This document shows, in pieces, positions 45,661 to 56,442 of a stretch of 60,000 nucleotides of DNA (positions are counted from its first letter, which is position 1; every line of letters begins with the position of its first letter). This DNA comes from Takakia lepidozioides. Lineage: Eukaryota > Streptophyta > Takakiopsida > Takakiales > Takakiaceae. Below the pieces are notes generated by a model. That model saw nothing but the letters and a program-made list of their open reading frames with translations, had not been told where the DNA came from and did not search any database. The stretch is taken from the NCBI GenBank assembly GCA_030704615.1, contig CM060732.1, positions 67,377,053 through 67,437,052 on the forward strand, given 5' to 3'. The translations under genes and the position numbers were made by a program.

Positions 45661-45884
45661 AGGGCAGCTCTCTCCCCATAAAGCTGATGCAACACAGAGA
45701 CAGTGAAGGTAGTAAGGATACAAGAAAAACAAGGTGATTGGACCTCAAGTAGGAAGAGAGACAATGAAGAGATAATCCGATTTCACTTGTTTACTTTGTT
45801 TGTAGAGGTAGATACTACATACCATTTTTTTACTTAGATTTTATTACTGTCTCACGATTCTTTTTTCTTTTTTTCTTTTTGATA

Positions 45885-46098
45885 AAGGAAACGACTGCTC
45901 ACAATTCAGGCCCTTGAGGAGGGGGAAAAATTAACCCCCTTTCAGAGAAGCCATTAGGCACACAGGTGGGAACGTCACCACCAGACCAACCGGTCACGAA
46001 CGATCCACACACCGCGCAGGGCAGCGGGTTTGAACCCCGAACCACCAGGGCGACACACTGTGCACTTGCTACCAGCTGATGTGCCACGATTCTAACTT
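45885..46098 (-). repeat. tRNA-derived SINE, copy 3
   Basis: Minus strand: a head ending GGTTCGGGGTTCAAACCCGC (B-box), then AAGGGCCTGAATTGTGAGC, AGTCGTTTCCTTTATC and an A-rich tail. The tail matches copy 2. Confidence 0.65.
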
Positions 46099-46249
46099 TA
46101 GTACCAGCAAGACCTGACTCAGCCGGAAGCTATTTTGATTATTTTGATATTTTTTATTATTATTTTATATGGGTGGGGACAGCTCACCATGCCAGGTGGA
46201 AATATTACAGTAGTCTATTAATTTTATTATATTTTTATCATTCATGTGA

Positions 46250-46385
46250 CTTGTGTGCCACCCAGGTGATTCTGGGCTCAAATCCTGCCACCATGTTAGA
46301 AGATATACCTTATTACCTGGGAAAGAGGCTATTTTTCCCGGTCACTGTAATTAAGGGGCCTGATTTCCACTCCAGGTTACTCCAT
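46250..46385 (+). repeat. tRNA-derived SINE, copy 4 (5' truncated)
   Basis: GCCACCCAGGTGATTCTGGG, then CTCAAATCCTGCC, and near the end AAGGGGCCTGATTTCCACTC. It matches the head of copy 1 and the tail of copy 2. Confidence 0.6.
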
Positions 46386-46484
46386 TCTCAAGAAATAGAA
46401 AACATAAATGTTCGTATGGTAATTAGATTATACTCGTGGGGGCCGGGTCTAGTTCAGCGGTTTTGCTTGGAAATTGGGAAAATA

Positions 46485-46695
46485 GCACGAGTGGCTACTG
46501 AGTTTTGCAGGAACTAGCCTGTTCATCCATAAAAATTTGGATACAGTCATCCTTCTCTGTACTTTCATCCATTCATATCATCCAGATATGGCAAATTCAG
46601 CCCTAATTTATTTTTCATTTGTAGAAGTTTAGCGATTTCATCCATGAAAAAACACAGAATTTTCGACAGAATATTCGAGTCTATTTTTTGGTGTC
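46485..46695 (-). repeat. Dispersed repeat, inverted partner of 59,455-59,700
   Basis: Shared blocks, read against the reverse complement of the second copy, include GGCTACTGAGTTTTGCAGGA, TCTGTACTTTCATCCAT, GCGATTTCATCCATGA and GAATATTCGA. The copies differ at many positions. The family is unidentified. Confidence 0.65.
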
Positions 46696-46904
46696 GAAAT
46701 TTAGCGATTACTAAGAGAATGGCTTCGTCTAGTTCTGTTCATCCGGCAAAGTGTTTCTCATCGTAGGGGAGATTTGCCCTAAAAACATAATATGAATGAG
46801 ATATGGAGAGAAAGGCAGGCCTGCTTCTCCAAGAGAATTCCTGCAGAGGGGGAGTTACTCTGGAAATTTATTAGGGTTTGGTACACACCATCGCTGCAGG
46901 AGCT

Positions 46905-48125
46905 ATGGAGGAGGCAGTGCTCGATCAGAGCGCATCCAGTAGAGCAGGGGGTGCGGGCAGCGGCAGCAAGAGCAGCAGCAGCACGAGTCAGAAGGAATTG
47001 CGCGAGGCGCGCAGGCGCAAGATCTTGGAACGGGGCCGGGATCGGTTGGCCTACATCACCGGCGAGGTCAAGACGTTGCCTGCGCCCACCACTTCCTGTG
47101 CTCCGGATGGAGCTTCCACCCCCGGAGAGACGGGTCTCAAGTCCCTGTCGAATCCAGGGGAGCTTCCGGCCTCGCCCTCGGAGCATGTCCCTGCAGGTGC
47201 GCATTCTTTCATGAAATTAGGGTACATTGTGGCTTAAGGAGCAGATGTTCGAATTTCTATCTGCTCTTCAATGGTTTTCTGGGGTCGCATCGAAGTTCTT
47301 TCCTTGTGATTACCTCATTTCTTGGATCAATTGTCAGACTTCGCTTTTGTCCGAGTGTGAAATTTGTTGGGCTTCAAAATGACCTATTTTTCAATTCCTC
47401 AAAAATTGAATGTGTTGATAACTGCAGATCCTGCAGTCACGCCAAGCCGCTCATTTGACACAACTGGAATCTCTCAAAGACTGACCAGTGTCAAAGCTGA
47501 GCTGCAATCTCTCGATGCCACGCAAGTTGAAACCACACCATCACCACCATGGGCATTAATCTCCACACCTGAACTCTCAACTTCGCAACAACAGAAAGAA
47601 TGTGCTACACCAACCACTAGTGAAAGTGCCAACTCGTCTAACGCCTGGCCAAATCTCTCTTTTGCTGCCTTGAGTAAATCGGTTGACCACACTACGTCAA
47701 TTCGCGCTCTTCTTGCGATCTTTCTTGCAGTGTTACTGGCTATTCATTGGACATATTTTCAATGCAAGCAGCCGTGGGGATTTGGAAGTATGAACTACAT
47801 CCCCAGGTGGCCAGCCTCTATATTAATCATCACTGACTTGACCGTGGTGATTGGGGCACTTCTAGTAGGTTTTGTGAAAGTTCCCTGCATCCCAGAGAAG
47901 AAGGCTGTTGATCGAGGAGGCTTGGCAGTGCTTCAAGATCCCCAACTTCACCGGCTTTCAGCAATCGGTTCGAGGCTGGAGGGTGCTTTGAACTTTGGTC
48001 TGCTGCTCACTAAAGCCAGCAAAGGTCTCGTTGCTGACATGTGCATCTACTTTGTGACAATTGTATGTGTAGTGTCTCTTGAGGAGTGTTTTCGACTCTC
48101 TCTTTGTGCACATATTATCAGATAA
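46905..48125 (+). CDS. GET2/CAMLG-like ER receptor for tail-anchored proteins
   Basis: Two exons, 46905-47196 and 47428-48125, join through a clean GT-AG intron (CAG|GTGCGC, CTGCAG|AT) in phase and give 329 residues from ATG to stop. The N-terminus has the signature of GET2-type receptors: REARRRKILERGRDRLAYIT and GEVK, the basic motif that binds the GET3 ATPase. A polar, Ser/Thr/Pro-rich linker follows, then three membrane segments: IRALLAIFLAVLLAIHWTY, WPASILIITDLTVVIGALLVGF and ADMCIYFVTIVCVVSL. Length and layout fit plant GET2-like (G1IP) proteins, which pair with GET1 to insert tail-anchored proteins into the ER. Primary sequence outside the N-terminal motif diverges in this family, so function rests on motif plus topology. 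Confidence 0.8.
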
Positions 48126-49217
48126 CTTCCCAATTATAGTAATAAAGGTTCACTGAAGCTGGATACACTAGTGCTCTTGCGCATTCTCTTCCACTCTTCT
48201 CTTCCACTCTTCTACGCAGCAACTGATGTCAGGAGCATACCAGTTTGTGGACCTTTTTCTGTTATTACCCTTCGGAAATGAATGATTCCAATGACAATTC
48301 AACATGGTGGTGATGCAAGAAGACTCCATACAGAATGCAGTCAATTGGAACGGAGAAAGTGGTGCAAGCTCTCAAAATCGAGTTCACGCACGTTGTGCAT
48401 CAATCTTGGTCATGATTGTCTCATACGACTTGTCATGATTGATTGTGTATTCACCTGGGGGTCACTGTGTGCACCAAGGTCATGCACTTCATAGGAAGTT
48501 GGTCATTTGTTGCCTCGGTCAACTTCAGGTAGCAATTGGGAAGTGCACAGGCTTAATGCATATTTGGGTAACCAGCCTTCTGTGCTAGTTGGCAATTCAA
48601 TCCATGTATCTGTGAAAGTGCCTTCCTGTACTATCTATGGTACACAGCTTTCTTCCAATTTTTTCCTGAGATTCAGTGGGGAGGATGGAAGTGAACTTGG
48701 CAAGCTGCCTAAATTGGCTACGAGGGATATACCCTTCTGGGACTATAGGGATTGTAAGGAGCTCTGAGGCAGACTAGTATAAAGGACTTCTGCAATGCTT
48801 GACACCGCGGTTGATTTCACCTGGCAATTGAGTTTTTTTCCCTTTTGCAAAGACAGACAATGTTCTTCCAAACCAAGAAAATTCCCCGCGCAAATGAGGT
48901 TCCCTCATTCATGTGGATCTCGTATTGCCTTTTGCAGCGAGAGTGTTGGTTGGGAGTCAAGTAAATATCTTATCTCTCGGTGACATACACAGTGTGCATG
49001 CAAGCAAACGTGTTTGTAATAAGATTCAGTACTTTTACACCTTCACTGATTCGGCTGCCACCGAGTTCATCTCCGTCACTATATGTAAGATTGAAGGGAT
49101 CAACTGTTGAGGCTGCTAACCTGGCAGCTACGAAAATGAAATTTGCCTGGAGCAGCACTTCGCTCAGTATGAAATCATTCCACCTGCACTTTCATGACCC
49201 CAATCGTACTAGAGAAC
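48126..49217. other. Downstream of the GET2-like gene; no supported gene
   Basis: This is probably 3' untranslated sequence and spacer. Frames such as 48,507-48,767 show no family. Confidence 0.4.
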
Positions 49218-49305
49218 GGGCCGTGTTTGGCCGATTCTGCCCGGTAAGCGGCCTTTGGGCGAGCCCTATGGCCGCGCACAGGGCAGAGTCGGCCAAACAC
49301 GGCCC
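49218..49305. repeat. 25-bp inverted repeat (foldback)
   Basis: The arms at 49,218-49,242 and 49,281-49,305 begin GGGCCGTGTTTGGCCGA and pair with a single mismatch across a 38-bp loop. The internal motif GGCCGATTCTGCCC also occurs inside the neighbouring element at about 49,510. Confidence 0.85.
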
Positions 49306-49314
49306 CTTCACTGG

Positions 49315-49592
49315 CGTTAAAAGCAGGTGTGGCGGATTCTCGCCTCTACGTGGTGCAATATGATTGCGGTTCGATTATCCCATATCGATTGCCCAGATTC
49401 AGAGCCCTGGAGAGGATAAAAACGGGGCGAGCCTCAAACAAATGTTAAAGGGTTGATGGCTGACAACATGGGCCTAATTGGTAAGTCTGCCGTCCTCTGT
49501 TGGCCATCCCTGCCGATTCTGCCCTGGGTGGCCGATTCGGCCTGAGAATTAGGCCGAAAAAGTGGCAAAATCTGCCACACCTGCTTTTAACG
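49315..49592. mobile_element. 278-bp MITE-like element with 24-bp terminal inverted repeats
   Basis: The termini CGTTAAAAGCAGGTGTGGC... (49,315-49,338) and its inverted partner (49,569-49,592) match at 23 of 24 positions. The inside carries GCCGATTCTGCCCTGGG and GGCCGATTCGGCC. No target duplication is obvious, so the true ends may include the adjacent foldback. Confidence 0.7.
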
Positions 49593-50013
49593 TTCAAGAA
49601 CAGATCCCTGGTATGAACTCAGTATCTGGAAGGCTATGTGGGGGGAAAGTCTTTGTTTTCAATTCTACCCAGTCACTATGCCAATGGTGGAGTCTGAAGC
49701 TACCCCTCTTGTGTATTTTCCCCTTGTGTTCCATCACGTTCATGTGAAAGGTGACTGCGCTGCAGGGTTCTATTCAGATTGATAGATTGGTTGATCGTTG
49801 AGAGACTGGCTCTGACACTGTTTTATCAGTAAATGGTGGTTTGGAAGCTGATTGGGAACAATACTTACGAATCAGTGACAGGGTAGATTAGTCACTGTGA
49901 AATCTACCATCTTCTTTCTAGACTGTACATTTATGTGAAGGGTGGGTGATAAATATTGCAGGATTTATTTTCAACAGAGCACAAAAGAATTTGGTCGTGC
50001 AGATATGGGCATA

Positions 50014-51116
50014 CCGTCCCTTATCAACGGTTTAGGCATTTTTGTGCCTAATAATTATTAAAAATCAAACAGACTGCTTAGGCACGTTTCTCCAACCATT
50101 TCTCACATTAGGCATTTTCATGCTATAAGTTTTTTGAATTAGGCAGAGAGAGAAGACTCAAGTCACGGGATGGGCGTAACTAAGAGCCACTTCCCCTTGC
50201 GGCTACCGCACCCTTTGGGGGGTGGGCCCTCTGAAAAGGAGTATCCGGGGTACCGGTGGCAGATATCAAAGGAGAGTGCCTGGGGTAGGGGGGAGCCTCG
50301 GGTACCTAGGGGGACCTAGGAGCTCGCTAGGAGATTGGACTCAAGTTATCGTTTGTTGGTAATAATGGTGGTCAGAGAGCGGAGTGTTGCTAGGTGGACA
50401 GCTTTAAAGTATTTGTGTATAGGGGGATAGGGATTTTAAAGTTCTTGTGAAGTGCGAAGATATTGGCATTCTGGATGCCACCACGTGTTCTAGCGGTGAT
50501 GACGGTTAACGACAAGTGATCCAGCCGTGTCTACGGATAGCGAGGATAAGTGGGGCGTATTTTTGACGTTTTTCTAGAGTGGAGGTGCTAGGGTAGCGTT
50601 GAATTAGGCACATGAGAAAAGAAAACATTTATTTTCTTAAGAATAAAAATACAAAATAGAAACCCAATGCCCATGAGCCCTTGTCCTATGCCAACAAGCC
50701 GAGCTCAAATCTCCTCCAAGCTTGCAGGCTCCAGTTACCCTTCATTTCCGTGCAAACACTAAAAATGCACCTCTTTGTTGTATGTGGTGATTAGCGAGGT
50801 GGATGAATATGATGACATTGTCGAGTCCCATGCAAGGGCCTTTCGAAGTTACATAGAGCTCTCGCAAATAAATTGGGATTTGTAGGAAGTTATTTTCGCA
50901 CGCATATATTTGTATTGATTTCTGTTCAATGAACTTTTCATCTTATTACAAACAACATGAGAAGAGGCTTAAAAGTATTTTGCTAGAATTTTTAGGCATT
51001 AGGCACTTTGGTCCCATAATTTCTGTGCAATTAGGCCAAAATTTGAGAAATTCCCAAAACGCTTTAGGCACTTTCAATTTGAATTAATTATCGCCTAAAC
51101 GTTTGATAAGGGACGG
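50014..51116. mobile_element. 1.1-kb TIR element with TA target duplication
   Basis: The left end CCGTCCCTTATCAACGGTTT and the right end (AAACGTTTGATAAGGGACGG) are inverted partners. TA flanks both (50,012-50,013 and 51,117-51,118), as in Tc1/mariner-like elements. Subterminal TTAGGCA/TGCCTAA motifs recur at both ends. No transposase is encoded. Confidence 0.75.
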
Positions 51117-51118
51117 TA

Positions 51119-54100
51119 AAGGGACTACTGGCAGCTCTCAAGCCTTACACTTCAGGGAAGCGGGTGAGTGGGAACGTGGGAACCCACCTGGCATTGTCAG
51201 GCTGAATTTCTCTGCCCATGAACAAAGTAACACATGTGCTTCCAACTCTGGTAGGGCACACTAGCCATTCTCTTAGTGGCGAATAATCGCCAGATTTTGA
51301 CCTCGCGCAGGTCTTGGCGACAGGGGCAAAGGGTAAACTTTTTGCCAAAAGCTGATTGGTGGGCCCACCATTCGCCAGAGGGCAAGAGGGAGGCACATGG
51401 CACCATATTGAATGAAGGCAATTTACAACAGAGGAGCCAGATCCCACCGACCACCTGCAGGACATCACCCCCTTCCAAGTGGGCGGGAGGACGTGGAGCC
51501 AGCTATGTTGCCTATTTTTTTACATATATATATGTATGTATATATGCTGGTCTCTTCCAAGGTCTCTTGCCTTAGGTCTCTTGGCTGGTGCTAGTGTCAT
51601 CGTCTGCAATGTGTCGTGAAATATAATCTGCATGACTGTTTACAAGCTTTGTGAGCCAAGTTACTTGATAATTTTATTTGTATTTCCAAGAGCTTTGCAA
51701 ACATTGATACTTCTTCTCTCTGTGCCGTGTAGCATTAGGCGGGGTCTTTTTGGGCCAGGGTTCAAATATGCCACTTAGTGTAGATTGACTGAAATGCAAC
51801 GTAAGCCAATTTAAGGTTTTGTACTTATGAATGGTGGTTTAAATTTTTACTTTTTTGGTGGTGTTTGCCATAATTTCTGCCTAGTTTCCATGTTGAGAGC
51901 CTCCAATTTGCTATGGGTTATTCGCCTCAGCAAGTCTACTAGGTTTTAGGTTCACTCACCCAACACCCATTCAAAATCTCATATTATCGCCAGCCATTTC
52001 GACTATGTATTTTGTACAAGCGCCATACGTGCTCCTCTAAGGTTCTCGTGGATGCCACTTGTGCAACAATGTAAATACCTTAAAAGAAACGCTGGGGCAC
52101 ACTGATGTAGGCCTCCAAAGCTCAGGAGTATCCATGTTGGGGACGCTATGGGTGATGACAAAGAATTGGAGCAGCTGCATCATCTTAGGAGACTCGCTAG
52201 TAAGGATCAGTCGGTCCATGTGCTTCTTATGATAACTTAATGAGGTCCCGATTCCAGAATTTTGCAGTTCACTGTTTATGAATATGGGGTTCAGGGTTAG
52301 TTACTAATAACCCACCTGGTTGTTGGCAAGTGGTCATTGATGCTTACTCACGGCTCCACAAGGGAGGTACGTGAGCTGGTGACCAGGACACTCTTTGAAT
52401 GAAACAATCAGTAGACCTTGGGTAGTAGCTGATTTTAGTCCAACAATTTTGCGTGGACTGAAATTCAAGGAGCTTTGCTGGAGACTGAGATGCTCCACGT
52501 GAAATCATTTCTGTTGTATTGAGCTACCATTTCACTGTCAAGGTCATTAGACTCCATCACTTCACTATTACAACAACATTTTGTAAATGTTGCTGGTTTG
52601 TACGTTTGTACAGCATGTTGTTTTAAACTGCACATTCCAACATAACTTGGTCGTACCTTAGGAATGTAGCCTATTTTTGTAGTTGAGGTTGTTAGCGGCT
52701 CTCCAGCATCCATAGCTCTTTTCCATAGCATCTATCTTGGATGTGTAATTCGCCTCCGAGCCAACGAGGGGAGAGCCCTGAGGAACTGCATGTATCAAAC
52801 CAATGGATAGGCATCTTAAAGCTGATGCAAACTCCTCACATGCTTGAAAGAATGTGAACCATTAAGTAGGTAGACTGTACTCTGGGCCTGTCTTTTCCAG
52901 GTTTGTTTTTTTTGTTTTTGTGGTTTTCAGGTCTGCCCAAGGCCATAGCAGCCCGCCATAGGTGGCTTCCTCCACGGGAGACGCTGTCTGCTGCCACAAC
53001 ATAGTGTTGAATTGAGGGCACGATCTCCCAAAGCTGTGTTGCATCTGGAACCCTTGGCCAATTCCTCACAGAGCTTGAGCCTGAGACTCATGTAGGTGTA
53101 CCACGAAAGCTTGGCTACGACATTTGCCAAGCTTTCCTGTTACAACTACACGAGTCTCATGCTCAGTGAGATTGACTGGAGCACCATACGAGGCAGATGC
53201 ACAACTAGCATGGCTGGCTAGATCCCCTCATGGGAGGTGTGTCTGCTGTCATCAGTGAAGACAGTGCTCTTCTTGCCTATGGCAGAGAGGGAAAGAAAGC
53301 CAGAATACTCTGCAGAAGAGTTAATGAGGGATGGCAGAATGGTGGCCCCTACCATTGTCAAAAGGCTTGATCCTCTAGCAGGACCTGCTTTTTGTAATTA
53401 GCATTGGTTCGGACGTTCCAGAAAATGCCTCCTCGAATCCCAAGGTTGTCTCAAGCTTGGCAATGAAGGTGCAGTGACATCCTTAACTTGCTGGCATGAC
53501 GAGAAGGATAATATCTACCGTATTGTCTGATTGAAGACGACGAGGATGGAAGTTTTGCAGCTGCAAATGCGTTTCCCTTTTTCCCACTGGATTACTGGGC
53601 AGAGTTGAATTACAAACATTGTCAGAGCCAGGAAGTCTGACAAGATCCTGCACTACAAAATTGAAGTGTAACACAGCAGAGATCCATCCTACTCGATGGA
53701 ATCAATCTTCAAGATGGATAAATACGGCAATGGAGAGGAGATAAGGGGAGATGCACTGTTCTGTAAACCTGCTGCTACCGGTGAACTGTCATTCCAAAGA
53801 TTCACACATGAGCTCTTTCTTGGTTAGTAGCCCTCTTTCCATATTCCTCAAATAACAAGACTCCTGTAGTGTGGCCTACGTAGTAATGCAAATGATATTT
53901 CCCTTATGTTGTGCTCTGCCATGCTACACAGTCGCTCACAGTCAACAAACACTAATCCTCGCAAAATCTAAATAGGAGTGAAAAGTCCAAAGGACTCTTC
54001 ATACTACTTTGACGACTTGCAAACCTCTAACCATCAATGCTTGAGAATTAATAAGAGTTAAAACAAATGTGATCGCAGGGATGTGTATAATGGCAGGTTG

Positions 54101-55110
54101 CGACTTTTTACCTTCAAATAAGGTTTTCGATGGCCTCGTTTCGATATTTCAACCATGGCCTCGTTTTGAAATATCGAAAACTTGACAGGGTAAGCTCAAA
54201 ACTTTGGATCCCCCTTTGTGTGTATGGCACCTCTGACCAGAGAGAACTTCCCTCACACTAATTCACCTCATACTAAACGGCTCATCTTGAGATTTGTTGT
54301 TGGTTACTTACGAGTGTTGTCCCCCTTGAAGCAAATGGGTTGACACGATAGGCTGGACGTCCTGTGGACGGGTTTGAGCTTGATAAGTAGGCAAGACCAT
54401 GGTTAAAAGTGACAGTATGGAAATGGTAATTGACAGGCGTTGAGCATTTTACGATGGGATAAGAAGGCTTCCTACCCTGAGGGATATGCTGCTGCTTTCA
54501 AGCAGGCCATGTCCATCTTTCTTCATGCTCCTGTGTGAGTTGTACCAACTAAAGCCCCAAACCTCAGCTACTGGAAATAACATATGTTTGGTCAAGCTAG
54601 ACGATGGGTGAACATATGACAGGTATCTTTGATATCTGATTCTCTTTAGACTGGAGCAGGTCACAGTGTCGATCTAACATGTCAAATGCCACCTGAAAAG
54701 TTGAATACAGGTAAATCTGTTTTATATTGTCGAGGTTGACAGGTTCCGCTCAAAGTGAATGGCAGCACGAGTGCATGTGGGTCTTTCCCAGTACGACTGG
54801 TACTCAGTAACCCAGGCTTCAGCCCAGCTAGTGAACCTTGATTGTAGTCCATCTTTGAAATCAGATAAGCCATTGAAACTCATACTTATGAGGCCATGTT
54901 CACAGTTACGATACAAACAAACAGGCACTCACTTTTTTGAACCCACTCCCTGAAGGTGTCAAGGAATGTTTCGATGGCTGTATAGATTTTCTTGGGCCGT
55001 ATCCTCTCAGATGTTATTTGAATGATTGAGGCCTCAGAGTTTGGCACCTAATTGTGTTCACATACAACCAACAATGTCGAAAAAGTCCCATCTTTCTCTG
55101 TTCCGGCCAG
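51119..55110. other. Spacer, no certain gene
   Basis: Several frames look mildly protein-like, for example minus 53,069-52,836 (SIQHYVVAADSVSRGG and LWRAAMALGRP) and minus 52,731-52,465. None shows a known family or consistent splice borders. A TATATG-type microsatellite lies at 51,520-51,545. Upstream exons of the plus-strand gene starting at 55,111 may lie here. Confidence 0.35.
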
Positions 55111-55293
55111 AGATTTACCACCTTCGAGGGCAAAAGCAATAGCTGTGGGGCAACTGGACCCAATAACCATGTGCGCTTTCGACTCAGACCTGCCACACCC
55201 TTGTGCAGCAACCCCCCTACAAAACAAAGGAGATCTCATTTGCTCACCAATAAGTGTCCTTGAGGTAGGCCTCTTTCTTGTTGATTCCTCTTT

Positions 55294-55331
<38 letters not shown>

Positions 55332-56401
55332 GGAAAGTTGTTCAAACTGGCAAGGGCAAAGCTCTGGGGCTCACTAAATTTTTCCACTGCAGAGGGGTCA
55401 ACTCTGAGGTTAAGAAAACCATGCTTTGTCGCGTTATTAGACCTGCCTTGGAGTACGGATCTGCTATATGGGTTGATAACTCCAACCAGGCTAAGTCTCT
55501 AGAATCCATTCAAGTGGGGGTGCTTAAGGAGTGTATGTCAGCATGCTCCAAAACAGCCAATGTGGCTGTTCGGGGTGAGTTTGGCATTCCGTCCTTAAGC
55601 TCCCGACGAGATGAATTCAAGGTCAGATGGTGGGGTCAGAAACTAGGCCTCAGGAGGGCCTGGGCTTTTGGCTCAGCCTCGAGACTTTCAAAGTTGGTAA
55701 ACAGGGGTACAGGCACAATACCCTTAAGAGATTTGAAGAGAGCGTCTCTTTGGTGAGAGAACCCCGGACAGTGTATCAGAAAATGAATACTGTCTTCAGA
55801 TTGCCCACACAACGGGCAATTGCACTCTCCCTTTCCTCTCTGCTTCTGTTTGCTGTTCAAAGGTAGGCTTCCTGCCTGAGTTTAAATTTCAGTCTAGTGC
55901 CGAGAGTGGGTAGACCCTTGAGGTCATCCAAGATGTCCTCCCCCATGTCACAGACTGGAAACAAGTTCAGGGAAGTTTCCTGCCTAACTTCATTTTCATC
56001 AGACAATCTCATGGCAACAGACATGGCTGAGGACACTACAGCCTCTAAGTCAGATTTATCCAGCAGGGTCAAGACTTGCGGATCCAGGTCCAGGTCCTTG
56101 AGGATCTCTTCTACTCTCTTCTGCCAGGACTTAGCCTGTTTGACAGGGCGGTCCTGTTTCCAAGATATAGAGGATATCTGGTGTTGGGCATATGTTGCAG
56201 CAAATCACACACAGCAGATTGATGCTTGTGTGAAGGGATTTCTAGAGGATATCTGGAAAACCCGGATTAATTCTATATATGGAGGTAAGTCTTACTACCA
56301 ACGTCAGCCCCTGACAGAGGTAGGTTCTGTCCCTTTTGTTCCCGCTCAAACTGGGCGCGGGGTCAATGGCCACAAGGCTACGGCAAACAACGTCTTATGA
56401 G

Positions 56402-56442
<41 letters not shown>

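Noticed and set aside
55052-55756. A single 234-residue plus-strand protein
   Set aside because: It is a read-through of a host exon, a CT microsatellite, the LINE reverse-transcriptase end and the antisense of the inverted LINE segment.
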